A DNA stretch of 64,000 nt from Alteromonas sp. LOR. Its GTDB lineage: Bacteria; Pseudomonadota; Gammaproteobacteria; Enterobacterales; Alteromonadaceae. The stretch is from contig NZ_JQFW01000056.1 of the NCBI RefSeq assembly GCF_000753865.1, positions 310,001-374,000 on the forward strand, given 5' to 3'. The notes beneath the pieces were generated by a model. It searched no databases and had not been told where the DNA came from. It saw nothing but the letters and a program-made list of their open reading frames with translations. Below, one piece after another: positions 34,569-43,966 of the stretch. The translations under genes were made by a program, and so were the position numbers. Numbering within the stretch: the first letter of the stretch is position 1; each line of letters opens with the position of its first letter.

Positions 34569-36377
34569 TCAGCCTACTACCACGCAATTTCTTCCTTTCT
34601 GCTTTGCTACATAGAGCGCTTCATCGGCTACTTTAATGAGCCTTTCAATTTTAGTATCACCCGATTCTTGAGCGCTAAACGCCGCAACACCAATACTGGT
34701 AGTCACTGTAGTAATGGATTCACTTGTTACCTCTTTTACGCTCGAACGCAGGGTTTCTGCGAGTGCTTTGGCATCACTCACACTGGTGTCTGGCAAAAAT
34801 AATAGAAACTCTTCTCCCCCCCATCGAAAAACCAAATCAGAGCTGCGTACTCTCGCCTTGATAGTTTTGGCAACTAACTCTAGAACACCGTCACCTGCGT
34901 CATGTCCAAATTCGTCGTTAATTTGTTTAAACCAATCTAAGTCGATTAATACAATCGACATACGCTGCTTTTTACGAACGCCCAGCTCCCAGATGGGATA
35001 CACCAATTGAGTAAATGCTCTGCGGTTATACAGGTTAGTGAGTGGATCGATTCTAGACGTAAACTCTGCGCTTAATCGAGCTTTATATACTTCTTTAAAA
35101 TTAAACCCTAAGGAAACTGACAGTAGCGACATTTCCAGCAGCATACCAAGCTCTATACCTCTAAATGCCCACTGTGAGTAGGGCACAACGCCCCATGTTG
35201 CCAAGCTCGATACCGTCGCACCGCCAGTGCCAAGTAAAATTGCCGGCACAAAAAACGCCGCTAACACGTTACCGTTTTTGTAACACATTACGCCAATAAG
35301 AAGCATCCACAACGACAGCGTGGTTAAAATAACCAGCTGCGCCATAATGGCAAATTGCTGACTGCCATAGGCCAGCATAACCACGGCTAAGGCTAACAGC
35401 CCTGCGTATATGAATTTGCGTTTAGCAAATAATGAAGGTAAGTACTTCTTAACATTTAAGAACTCAATAGTGAAAGTTACGCCAGCGGTTATGTAACACA
35501 GCATAAGAGTGGGCATGAGCCATTGCTGCACCGATGGCATTTCACCCCAAAGCCACCAGTAACCATGACCTGTATAGGTAAAATTAAAGGCAGTAAAAGC
35601 GAGTAAGTAGCAGGAATAAAGTAAGTATCTACGCTCTCTGAGGTAGGTGTAAAGCACCAAGTTATACACCAACAAAATAAGCAGTGCGCCGTACAAAAAG
35701 CCATAAAAATAGGCATTTTCAAGCATGACACTTTGCTTCGATTTTTCACTACAGAGGTAGATTGGAATTGTCATTGGATCTTGAGAGATGAAGCGAAACA
35801 ACACATACGTGTTGCCTGGTGCAAAGACATGACTTACCGAGGGCATTCTAGCGTTGTATGTACGCCCGCTTATCGCCTCAGTGTCGCCTAACGACTCCTG
35901 CCTCACTATTTCATTACCGGAAATAAAAAAGATATCGACAACATCTAGCCACGCATTGTCAATTTCGATAACGCTAGATAACCCGCCATCCGTGGTTGTG
36001 TCCGCTTGAATAGGTAATACAGCCCACAGCACCTCTTCAGTAAAACCAAAACTCACTCGATTAGCGGTGTTTTCAATGAATTCACCGTCGTTGAATGCCG
36101 TCAGCGCTTGTTGAGCGGTAGTAATAGTATTGTCAGGCGTACTTAAAAAGAGTTTATTGTTAACCAGAGAGCGGTGATCTTCGGAGGATGGAATAATTAC
36201 AAACTTGCTGTCTGCGCTACTTTTGATATCGGTATCGGTGTTTAAGTTAGAGTTAGTATCACTGTTGATAGTATTAGGCTGAGCAGAGGCATACCACGAG
36301 ATAAACCCACAAACGAAATAAATCATTATTGTGAAAAAGGCGCGAACACCCTTCAACCTATTTTGCTGGCTCACCAT
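34569..36377 (-). CDS. Diguanylate cyclase with 7TMR-DISM sensor
   Basis: 602 aa. A signal peptide (1-32, near YASA) precedes a periplasmic 7TMR-DISMED2 domain (about 50-200), then seven transmembrane helices (about 205-400), and a C-terminal GGDEF domain (about 440-600). The active-site motif is RWGGEEFLLFLP, an active GGEEF variant, with IDLDWFKQINDEFGHDAGD upstream. An RxxD inhibitory site just before the motif was not confirmed. It should make c-di-GMP in response to an external ligand, possibly a carbohydrate. It is divergent from the AEC transporter gene. Confidence 0.9.
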   Translation of the reverse strand: MVSQQNRLKGVRAFFTIMIYFVCGFISWYASAQPNTINSDTNSNLNTDTDIKSSADSKFVIIPSSEDHRSLVNNKLFLSTPDNTITTAQQALTAFNDGEFIENTANRVSFGFTEEVLWAVLPIQADTTTDGGLSSVIEIDNAWLDVVDIFFISGNEIVRQESLGDTEAISGRTYNARMPSVSHVFAPGNTYVLFRFISQDPMTIPIYLCSEKSKQSVMLENAYFYGFLYGALLILLVYNLVLYTYLRERRYLLYSCYLLAFTAFNFTYTGHGYWWLWGEMPSVQQWLMPTLMLCYITAGVTFTIEFLNVKKYLPSLFAKRKFIYAGLLALAVVMLAYGSQQFAIMAQLVILTTLSLWMLLIGVMCYKNGNVLAAFFVPAILLGTGGATVSSLATWGVVPYSQWAFRGIELGMLLEMSLLSVSLGFNFKEVYKARLSAEFTSRIDPLTNLYNRRAFTQLVYPIWELGVRKKQRMSIVLIDLDWFKQINDEFGHDAGDGVLELVAKTIKARVRSSDLVFRWGGEEFLLFLPDTSVSDAKALAETLRSSVKEVTSESITTVTTSIGVAAFSAQESGDTKIERLIKVADEALYVAKQKGRNCVVVG

Positions 36378-36540
36378 ACTTCCCTAAAACAGCCGATAAA
36401 TGAAATCTACTCTTTTTGTAAGATTTTGTGAATATTTTTTAATTAATAAGTTAGGGCTTACCCACTTTCATCGAGAAAACCTCCGTGCAAGTCAAAAGTT
36501 TGGTACTCTGATTACTCCCGTCGACCACTTAATTTTTCCA

Positions 36541-37473
36541 ATGCTCTCATTCATTACCAGCACCTTATTTCCCGTTCTCATCCTATTACTTCTGGGTTGG
36601 TACTTTGTACGCATCAAATGGCTTAACGATGGCTTTGTAGAATCTGGGTCTAAGTTGGTTTTTAACTTAGCCCTACCTGCGCTGTTGTTTCTCTCTATTA
36701 GTCAGTCTGACTTTTCAAAAGCGGCGAATCTTCCATTGGTTGCTATCGGTCTTGTGGGTACATTGGCCATGTTTGCTGCCCTTGTGGTTCTTGCGCACTT
36801 CACCGTTACCAGTGCAAATGCGAAAGGCGTTGTTGTGCAGGGCGGATTTAGGGCAAATATGGGCATTATTGGCCTTGCGTATGCAGCAAATACCTACGGG
36901 CAGGACGGGCTAGCGGCTGCCTCGGTATATATGGGTTGTATTACTATTTTGTACAACGTGTTATCGGTTTTTATTCTCAATTTTTATCAAATAGGCTTGA
37001 GTGCGCCAATTAACCAAATAAAGGGAATTGCAAAAAACCCGCTCATTTTGTCTATCGTTATGGCCCTGCCATTTTCGTACTATCAGTGGCAGTTACCCGA
37101 AGTGGTGCTTAAAACTGGGGAATACTTTGCCCAGTTGACGTTACCGCTCGCGTTAATCTGTACTGGGGCTTCGTTGCAATTTCGGTCTTTCTCTAGTGAT
37201 TGGTACAACATTGTCGTAACGACAATAAGTAAATGTATTGTGTACCCTGCGCTGTTAGTTGGAATGGCGTACATGGCGGGCATAAGGGGAATGAGTTTGG
37301 GCGTGTTGCTGTTACTTTCTATCGCTCCTACGGCAGCGGCCAGCTATATCATGGTGCGAAATTTAGGTGGCGATCACCGTTTAGCCGCAAGTATTATTGC
37401 AGTAAGCACCCTAGCCTCTTTACCTATTACGGCATTGGGATTCGGCACTTTGTCAGCACTTGGGCTGGTGTAG
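36541..37473 (+). CDS. AEC family transporter (auxin efflux carrier-like)
   Basis: 310 aa from the ATG at 36541, which starts directly in the first membrane helix (MLSFITSTLFPVLILLLLGW); the longer frame from 36400 would add 47 polar residues that do not belong to the family. About ten hydrophobic segments form two five-helix halves. Conserved family segments include KLVFNLALPALLFLSIS, GGFRANMGIIGLAYA, PLALICTGASL and APTAAASYIMVRNLGG. It probably moves a carboxylate or similar anion across the inner membrane. It is followed on the opposite strand by a LysR gene. Confidence 0.85.
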   Translation: MLSFITSTLFPVLILLLLGWYFVRIKWLNDGFVESGSKLVFNLALPALLFLSISQSDFSKAANLPLVAIGLVGTLAMFAALVVLAHFTVTSANAKGVVVQGGFRANMGIIGLAYAANTYGQDGLAAASVYMGCITILYNVLSVFILNFYQIGLSAPINQIKGIAKNPLILSIVMALPFSYYQWQLPEVVLKTGEYFAQLTLPLALICTGASLQFRSFSSDWYNIVVTTISKCIVYPALLVGMAYMAGIRGMSLGVLLLLSIAPTAAASYIMVRNLGGDHRLAASIIAVSTLASLPITALGFGTLSALGLV

Positions 37474-37498
37474 TTCGAAAAAGCAATACAGTATCGGC

Positions 37499-38386
37499 CT
37501 AGCCGTCGCAGAAACGTTTGCTTTCCTTTTCCACCTCGTCAGTAAGCCAGTTAATAAAGGCTTGAAAACGAGCTTGAGAGTGGGTTTCTTTGTGGGTAGC
37601 TAACCAAAACGTGCGTTTAATATGGATATCTTTTTCTAAAAGTCGAGTAAGCCCTTGCTGATGCTCTGCAATAAACTTAGGCAATATACCTACCCCAGCG
37701 CCGTTAATTAACATTTGGTACTGCGCATGAATACTTGTACTTCTTAATGCGCTTAGTTGAGATAGTGCGGTTTCCTCGATAAATTTGAGCTGTGGGGCAA
37801 ATACTAGGTCGGGCACGTAACTGACTAGGTTAAATTGGGCGAGTTCACTAAGAGACTCTGGCTTCCCCTCTTCAACTAAAGACGCTTTGGTATACAAATA
37901 TAGACAGTATTCAGTAAGCTTTTGAGTAACAAGTAACCCTTTGCTTGGCTTCTCAAGAAGAATGGCAATATCCGCTTCTCGTTTATTCAAGTTCAAAAAA
38001 CCGCTCGTTGCCACAAGCTCAATACAAATACCCGGGAATTGCCGCTTAAATTCGGGAAGCCGCGGGGCTAAAAACCAATTGCCAAACCCTTCTGATACGC
38101 TTACTCGAATAGTACCCGCTAGATGTGAGCGCTCATCATGAAGCTCATTTTGCGCCTCAAGAAAATAATGCTCCGCTTTCTCGATGTAGTTAACTAGCTT
38201 AACGCCATGAGACGTTAAGACATAACCCTTGTTCGTTAGCTCAAATAATTTGCAGTTTAGAGAATCCTCAAGCTTTTTTACACGGCGTATAAGTGTAGTG
38301 GGATCTAACTCAAGTCCTTTAGCTGCAATTGCTACCCGACCGTTTCTCGCCAGCCCGAGAAACAGCCTCATGTCATCCCAATTCAT
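37499..38386 (-). CDS. LysR family transcriptional regulator
   Basis: 295 aa from the ATG at 38386, giving the standard opening MNWDDMRLFLGLARNGRVAI; the frame extends 20 codons upstream without support. The helix-turn-helix is in AAKGLELDPTTLIRRVKKLE, close to but degenerate from the usual LysR pattern. The effector domain starts near IRVSVSEGFGNWFLAPRL. It is divergent from mmsA with about 98 bp between the starts, so regulation of the mmsA-mmsB operon is the natural expectation. Confidence 0.87.
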   Translation of the reverse strand: MNWDDMRLFLGLARNGRVAIAAKGLELDPTTLIRRVKKLEDSLNCKLFELTNKGYVLTSHGVKLVNYIEKAEHYFLEAQNELHDERSHLAGTIRVSVSEGFGNWFLAPRLPEFKRQFPGICIELVATSGFLNLNKREADIAILLEKPSKGLLVTQKLTEYCLYLYTKASLVEEGKPESLSELAQFNLVSYVPDLVFAPQLKFIEETALSQLSALRSTSIHAQYQMLINGAGVGILPKFIAEHQQGLTRLLEKDIHIKRTFWLATHKETHSQARFQAFINWLTDEVEKESKRFCDG

Positions 38387-38484
38387 CAATACACCTGCAT
38401 TTTTACAGCACCAAGCTGTAAGTATATGTATTGATCTTGCAAACACAAGGTTTCAATATTGTAAAAAAATCTAGGAGTAATTAC

Positions 38485-39984
38485 GTGAGACAAATTAATC
38501 ATTATATCGCAGGTAAATCATACAGCGACGAGTCAGAAAACACTGCGTCGGTTTTCGCACCAAACACAGGCGATGTTCAAGCTGAAGTATTCTTAGCCAA
38601 TCAAAATACCTTACAAAAAGCTGTCGATTCTGCGCTAGCAGCGCAAACTGAATGGGCAGCGACTAACCCGCAGCGCCGCGCACGGGTAATGTTTAAGTTT
38701 AAAGAGCTTCTTGAAGCCAACCGCGACAGACTAGCGCAGTTATTATCAAGCGAACACGGAAAAGTTTTAAGCGATGCGCAAGGCGACATTCAGCGCGGTT
38801 TAGAAGTTATCGAATTTGCTTGCGGCATCCCTCATGCTCAAAAAGGTGAATATACCGAAGGCGCAGGACCAGGCATTGATGTGTACTCTATGCGTCAGGC
38901 TTTAGGCGTGGTAGCGGGTATAACACCGTTTAACTTCCCTGCCATGATCCCAATGTGGATGTTTGGTGTGGCAATAGCATGCGGTAACTCGTTTATTTTA
39001 AAGCCGTCTGAGCGCGATCCATCTGTACCGGTAGAGTTAGCGAAGCTAATGACAGAGGCAGGTTTACCCGACGGCGTACTCAATGTGGTTCACGGCAACA
39101 AAGAAGCCGTAGACGGCATTTTAGACCATAAAGATATCAAAGCAGTGAGCTTTGTAGGCTCAAGCGACATTGCAAACTACGTTTACGAGCGTGGAGCACG
39201 AGCTGGCAAACGAGTTCAGGCCATGGGCGGCGCTAAAAACCACGGCATTATTATGCCCGATGCCGACCTTGACCAAGTTGTCGCTGACCTTGTAGGCGCG
39301 GCATATGGATCTGCGGGCGAACGCTGTATGGCACTGCCGGTAGTAGTGCCTGTAGGTGATGAAACTGCAGAGAAGCTTAAGGCAAAACTCATTCCAGCAA
39401 TCAAAGACATTATGGTTAGCCATTCTGAAGATCCTAATGCCCATTACGGACCAGTAGTTACCGGCGAGCACAAAGCGCGTATTGAAGGCTATATCGACCT
39501 TGCTATTGAGGAAGGCGCAGAGCTTGTTTACGACGGTCGTAACTCGCAAATCCCCACTGACAGCAAAGGCTTTTTTATCGGACCTACGTTGTTTGACCAT
39601 GTAACTAAAGACATGCGTTCTTACCAAGAAGAGATTTTTGGCCCGGTACTGCAAATTGTACGAGCTAACGATTTTAATGAAGCGGTTAACCTTGCCAGCG
39701 ACCATCAATACGGTAACGGGGTAGCCATGTACACCCGTAACGGTCACGCGGCCCGTGAATTTGCCCAGCGAGTCAACGTGGGCATGGTGGGTATTAATGT
39801 ACCTATCCCTGTGCCTGTTGCTTATCACACCTTTGGTGGCTGGAAGCGCTCTTCATTTGGAGACACTAACCAGCACGGTATGGAAGGCGTTAAGTTCTGG
39901 ACGAAAGTGAAAACTATCACGCAGCGTTGGCCTGATGGTTCAGACACCAACGATAACGCGTTTGTCATCCCTACCATGGGCTAA
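38485..39984 (+). CDS. mmsA: CoA-acylating methylmalonate-semialdehyde dehydrogenase
   Basis: 499 aa from a GTG start at 38485, with AGGAG seven bases upstream; an ATG at 38431 lacks a ribosome site. Aldehyde dehydrogenase landmarks are GVVAGITPFNFPAMIPMWMF, KPSERDPSVP, FVGSSDIANYVY and the catalytic Cys in AYGSAGERCMALPVVV. The GERCMA version and the WxxPMWMF-type segment are specific to MmsA. The enzyme converts methylmalonate semialdehyde to propionyl-CoA in valine (and thymine/inositol) breakdown. mmsB follows 46 bp downstream. Confidence 0.93.
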   Translation: MRQINHYIAGKSYSDESENTASVFAPNTGDVQAEVFLANQNTLQKAVDSALAAQTEWAATNPQRRARVMFKFKELLEANRDRLAQLLSSEHGKVLSDAQGDIQRGLEVIEFACGIPHAQKGEYTEGAGPGIDVYSMRQALGVVAGITPFNFPAMIPMWMFGVAIACGNSFILKPSERDPSVPVELAKLMTEAGLPDGVLNVVHGNKEAVDGILDHKDIKAVSFVGSSDIANYVYERGARAGKRVQAMGGAKNHGIIMPDADLDQVVADLVGAAYGSAGERCMALPVVVPVGDETAEKLKAKLIPAIKDIMVSHSEDPNAHYGPVVTGEHKARIEGYIDLAIEEGAELVYDGRNSQIPTDSKGFFIGPTLFDHVTKDMRSYQEEIFGPVLQIVRANDFNEAVNLASDHQYGNGVAMYTRNGHAAREFAQRVNVGMVGINVPIPVPVAYHTFGGWKRSSFGDTNQHGMEGVKFWTKVKTITQRWPDGSDTNDNAFVIPTMG

Positions 39985-40030
39985 TGAGATAACACGCCCT
40001 CGATAACACGTAGGATAAGGAGTTTAAAAG

Positions 40031-40906
40031 ATGACTACAGTTGCAATTATTGGCCTTGGTAACATGGGTTCTGGCATGGCCGACAACCTGGTAAAAGGCA
40101 ATTTTGATGTAACGGCGTTCGACCTTAGCGAGGCCGCGCTAGACAAAGCTAAAGGCTTTGGCTGTAAGGTCGCATCCTCTGCGGTTGACGCTGTAAAAGG
40201 CGCTGAAATTGTAGTAACCATGCTGCCTGCTGGAAAGCATGTGCACGATATCTACGCCAATCAAATACTGGCTAATGTGGATAAAAATACGTTGCTAATA
40301 GACTGCTCAACCATTGATGTGGGCACAGCAAAGGCAGTATCTGAATTAGCTGAAAGCCACGGACTGAAAATGCTGGATGCCCCTGTTTCTGGTGGAACAG
40401 CGGCGGCAGCGGCGGGAACGCTCACCTTTATGGTGGGCGGTGATGCCGATGCTTTTGAAAAAGCGCAGGGCGTACTCGGTGCAATGGGCAAGAAAATTGT
40501 CCATGCAGGAGGCCATGGCGCAGGTCAGGCAGCCAAAATTTGCAATAACATGTTGTTAGGTGCCTCAATGATAGCCACCTGCGAAAGTCTGCAGCTAGCG
40601 CAAAAACTAGGCTTAGACCCTCAAGTGTTTTTTGATATTGCGTCGAATGCCTCCGGTCAAACGTGGTCATTAACCACTTACTGCCCGGTAAAAGGTGTAG
40701 GTCCGCAAAGTCCAGCTGATAAAGATTTTGCTGGCGGCTTTGCCTCAGCACTTATGCTTAAAGACTTAACGCTAGCCATGCAGGGCGCTGAAGGGGTTGA
40801 TGCTCAAGTGCCTATGGGCGAACTTGCGGCCAAGTGGTTTGAGCAACACTGTGATGAAGGCAATGGCTCACTCGATTTTTCATCGATTATCAATAAGCTT
40901 GCCTAA
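40031..40906 (+). CDS. mmsB: 3-hydroxyisobutyrate dehydrogenase
   Basis: 291 aa. The N-terminal NAD-binding motif is VAIIGLGNMGSGMADNLVKG; the substrate-binding signature is LDAPVSGGTAAAAAGTL; the catalytic Lys lies in GAGQAAKICNNMLLG. It oxidises 3-hydroxyisobutyrate to methylmalonate semialdehyde, the substrate of MmsA encoded just upstream. AAGGAG precedes the start. The operon ends at a strong bidirectional terminator. Confidence 0.93.
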   Translation: MTTVAIIGLGNMGSGMADNLVKGNFDVTAFDLSEAALDKAKGFGCKVASSAVDAVKGAEIVVTMLPAGKHVHDIYANQILANVDKNTLLIDCSTIDVGTAKAVSELAESHGLKMLDAPVSGGTAAAAAGTLTFMVGGDADAFEKAQGVLGAMGKKIVHAGGHGAGQAAKICNNMLLGASMIATCESLQLAQKLGLDPQVFFDIASNASGQTWSLTTYCPVKGVGPQSPADKDFAGGFASALMLKDLTLAMQGAEGVDAQVPMGELAAKWFEQHCDEGNGSLDFSSIINKLA

Positions 40907-40960
40907 GCTAGCCTGTAAACTTCACGCTTTAGAGCTTGAAATATTTAAAAACTAAGCCAC

Positions 40961-41013
40961 AAAAAAGCCGATATTGAGTGTCACGTTGTGGACATATCAA
41001 TATCGGCTTTTTT
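40961..41013. terminator. Bidirectional terminator after mmsB
   Basis: A 17-bp perfect stem, AAAAAAGCCGATATTGA with TCAATATCGGCTTTTTT, encloses a 19-base loop. The A-run on the left and T-run on the right allow it to act in both directions between mmsB and dld. Confidence 0.85.
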
Positions 41014-41091
41014 TATTTTTAACAGTTTGAAGTCTGTTGTTAAGGCTTGTGTTTAACACCGCTTAGCTAAACCTACTCCTTTAAACTGCTT

Positions 41092-41129
41092 CTTTATAAC
41101 TGTCTCTTTATAACTGTCTCTTATAACCG
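41092..41129. repeat. 14-bp tandem repeat upstream of the dld stop
   Basis: Two identical units CTTTATAACTGTCT (41092-41105 and 41106-41119) are followed by a partial third unit (CTTATAACCG). The array lies just past the 3' end of dld. The period equals that of the array at 61928. Confidence 0.65.
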
Positions 41130-41130
41130 C

Positions 41131-42864
41131 TTAGTCGTGACCGCCACAACAGCCACCAGCTTGGTCAGCCCAGTTTTTAAACTTCGTGGTTTTGCCGATA
41201 CCCGGGTTAAAGCTATTCGTTGGGTCAAGCTCTCGATAGAAGTTACGCAGTGTTTCTTTAGCTGCATACTCATGCCCCACATTGTGCTCTGCCGGGTATT
41301 CCGCCTTGCGTTCATCAAAAGTGCTTAATATTTTATTTTTTAGCGCTTTTGCATCAGCGCCTTTTTTGACGATGTAATTTTGATGCATCACGTGGCAAAA
41401 CAGATGGCCGTAATACAGTTTAGTGTCTATCTGCTCATCAATGTCTTTAGGGAGTACCTCAAACCATGCAGGATCGTTACGACGAAGGGCCACGTCTATC
41501 GTCATCATAGCGCCCACTTCCTTGCCGTGCATAATGTGATAACGACCAATTGCCCCACCCGCTACAAAGCGATGAAGTATTGCCTTATCGGCTTCATCTT
41601 CGGTACATTCGAAGTAGCCACCTTCGTTGTTTTTGAAAAACTCATTGAGGTATTGGCGAGCTTCATCAACACCGTCATTACTCATTTCTAAAATCCAATG
41701 GTGCTGGTATTTATCTCTGAATTCATCCATGCGTTTGGGCAAATGATTCGGAAATAAATAGCTAAAAGCCTGCATAACACGGTCTGACATTTTATTCGGT
41801 AAAAAACCTAATTTATCCGCGAACGCATCGAACTTACGTTTAAAAGCAAACAGTTGAGGGATAAACTTTGCACCAAGTTTATTGATAACAATGAACATGT
41901 CTTTACCGTATTTCTTCGACACGTCGTAACAGTCGCGATGCAAATACTCACCGGAATCTGGTAAATGCTTAAAAGTAGAGAGGATATCTCTGCGAACCGA
42001 AGTAAATACGTTCGCATCGTTTGACCCCACATAAAACACCTGTTTTTTGTCAGGTATAGGGAAGGTATCTAAGCGAACAGCAAATACGGCAAGTTTTCCC
42101 GCACACCCAGAGGCATCATGCAGTCTGCGACCATCGTTGTTATAGCGCGATGGTGTGTCTGAATCGACGTCTCGCACCCTAGCATCATATTCATTGTCCG
42201 ACGCCCTTGCATCAGGCTGCTCTACGTCGGCATCTTTCCAACGTTTGTTTTCTAGATTCTCGAGAATTTCTTCAGGATCATTGCCCAGTTTGATGCCAAG
42301 GTTATTCACTAGTGAGAGCGTGCCGTCTGAGTCAATTTGTGCAAATAAAGCAAGCTCTGTATAAGCTGGTCCGCGCTTAACAAGCGCCCCGCCGGAATTA
42401 TTACAAATGCCGCCCACTATTGATGCGCCGATGCATGACGAACCAATCACTGAATGAGGCTCTCGGCCATAAGGCGCTAGCTGCTCTTCTAAACCGAATA
42501 ACGTACTGCCTGCAAGGCCAACTATTTGCTTGCCCTCGTTCACTAACTGAATATCGTCGATACGCATAGTGCTGATGATAACAAGGGGTCTATCGTATTC
42601 TTTTCCATCAGGCGTAGAACCACCAGTAAGGCCTGTATTTGCTGCCTGCATAATGACTGCTACGTCTGCATCGACACATAGCTTTAACACTCGCCAAATT
42701 TCTACCAGCGAACCCGGTCTTACCACTGCTAACGCTTCACCAGAGCCAAAGCGAATGCCTTTACAGTAAGGCTGCTTTTTGGCTGAATCGGTTAGTAAAT
42801 AAGATTGTCCAACAACATTTTGCATAGACGTAATCAACGACTGGGTATCAAGGTGCACGGCCAT
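41131..42864 (-). CDS. dld: Quinone-dependent D-lactate dehydrogenase
   Basis: 577 aa, the length of the Dld family. The FAD-binding PCMH domain is in the first 250 residues: AVVRPGSLVEIWRVLKLC, MQAANTGLTGGSTPDG and VIGSSCIGASIVGGICNNSGG. The substrate and membrane-binding domain follows with HRDCYDVSKKYGKDMF and RYHIMHGKEVGAMM. The C-terminus ends in a Cys/Gly/His-rich tail (GGCCGGHD). It is a peripheral inner-membrane enzyme oxidising D-lactate to pyruvate with quinone as acceptor. Single gene. Confidence 0.93.
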   Translation of the reverse strand: MAVHLDTQSLITSMQNVVGQSYLLTDSAKKQPYCKGIRFGSGEALAVVRPGSLVEIWRVLKLCVDADVAVIMQAANTGLTGGSTPDGKEYDRPLVIISTMRIDDIQLVNEGKQIVGLAGSTLFGLEEQLAPYGREPHSVIGSSCIGASIVGGICNNSGGALVKRGPAYTELALFAQIDSDGTLSLVNNLGIKLGNDPEEILENLENKRWKDADVEQPDARASDNEYDARVRDVDSDTPSRYNNDGRRLHDASGCAGKLAVFAVRLDTFPIPDKKQVFYVGSNDANVFTSVRRDILSTFKHLPDSGEYLHRDCYDVSKKYGKDMFIVINKLGAKFIPQLFAFKRKFDAFADKLGFLPNKMSDRVMQAFSYLFPNHLPKRMDEFRDKYQHHWILEMSNDGVDEARQYLNEFFKNNEGGYFECTEDEADKAILHRFVAGGAIGRYHIMHGKEVGAMMTIDVALRRNDPAWFEVLPKDIDEQIDTKLYYGHLFCHVMHQNYIVKKGADAKALKNKILSTFDERKAEYPAEHNVGHEYAAKETLRNFYRELDPTNSFNPGIGKTTKFKNWADQAGGCCGGHD

Positions 42865-43092
42865 GGGTCTCTCTACGTTAAAAACAGGAATTTCTTACTG
42901 GTGAGGAACTATACACGAATGCGAAATAGAACAAAGAGGGAACCGTTAGGTTCTTAATACAATTTACTTATATTTAATGAGGCTAAAACCGGTAAACCCA
43001 TGAGCTTTTTTAAAGCGTAGCGTTGAATATGCGGTTCCTTGTTGAGTTGTGATACATTGAATGCAGACAACATATTCACATGACATCGTAAA

Positions 43093-43938
43093 ATGAAATC
43101 AACAACTCAGCACCTTCTACAATTTCTATTAACCGTAATGGTGATAACCGCCCTATCCTCACTACTATTTGCTAAATCAACAATGGCGGCCAATAGCAAA
43201 AGTAGCGATGATAGTAGTGATAAAAGTACGCTCTCTTATACGCCTAGCGAATCTCCTTTACAGGATGTGATTGATGCACAAGAAAAGGCGAAAAATAACA
43301 ACACGCTTTTATTGGTAGTGCTAGGTGCTCAGTGGTGCCATGACAGTACAGGTCTAGCCTCGCACTTTGAATCGGAAGCACTTCAGCCTATCTTAGAAAA
43401 ACACTACACAACCTTACTTGTGGATGTAGGTTTACTTGAGGATAGACGCAGCATCACTGAACGGTTTGATTACCCCATTTATTACGCTACACCCACTGTG
43501 ATGATTGTTGAACCTAACACAGGAGCCTTACTTAATCGCGCCAGTATGGCGAGGTGGGCACATGCCGATAGCATTCCGCTTATTGATTATGTTGAATATT
43601 TTACCGCTCATGGCGAATTAAGTGAGCAAGAAATTGCTGTATTGCAGTCTTATACTCCCACGCCTGAAGAGATGTCTTATAACGAACAGTACGCTGCTCG
43701 TTTGCAGGAAGCTTATAAAGAGCTATCGCCTTTGTTAAAAGATGATATCAGCGGTGAGTTAGAAGGTGACACAATGGACAATTTTTATACTATGTGGAAA
43801 GAAGTTCGCCAATTTCGCGCGACGTTGCAAAAAGAGTTAATGGAACGAACTCAAGCACAGCTAAACACGGATGAAGTGCCTGTATCGGAAACAAAAAAGG
43901 CCACACTCACTGAGTATGGCCCTTTTTCATGGCATTAA
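43093..43938 (+). CDS. Exported thioredoxin-fold protein
   Basis: 281 aa. A hydrophobic N-terminal segment (about 8-30) is a signal peptide or anchor, and a Ser/Asp-rich stretch follows (34-52). A thioredoxin-like domain lies at about 55-170, with the active-site region LLVVLGAQWCHDSTGLA: only one Cys of the CxxC pair is present (WCHDS), so classical disulfide exchange is unlikely. The rest is helical and charged with no family recognised. The 3' end of the gene itself forms the terminator hairpin. It may be a resting or adapted thioredoxin-fold protein in the periplasm. Confidence 0.7.
   Translation: MKSTTQHLLQFLLTVMVITALSSLLFAKSTMAANSKSSDDSSDKSTLSYTPSESPLQDVIDAQEKAKNNNTLLLVVLGAQWCHDSTGLASHFESEALQPILEKHYTTLLVDVGLLEDRRSITERFDYPIYYATPTVMIVEPNTGALLNRASMARWAHADSIPLIDYVEYFTAHGELSEQEIAVLQSYTPTPEEMSYNEQYAARLQEAYKELSPLLKDDISGELEGDTMDNFYTMWKEVRQFRATLQKELMERTQAQLNTDEVPVSETKKATLTEYGPFSWH
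43894..43927 (+). terminator. Terminator hairpin within the 3' end of the thioredoxin-fold gene
   Basis: AAAAAGG...CCTTTTT with inner CCA/TGG and one bulged C forms a hairpin that ends 11 bases before the gene's end. It would end plus-strand transcripts close to the stop codon and could also serve rhlE from the other side. Confidence 0.55.
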
Positions 43939-43966
43939 CGTGCTAAATAGCGCCCTAAATAGCGCG

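Noticed and set aside
39160-39828. 222-codon minus-strand frame inside mmsA
   Set aside because: Antisense shadow of a strongly supported dehydrogenase gene; composition not protein-like.
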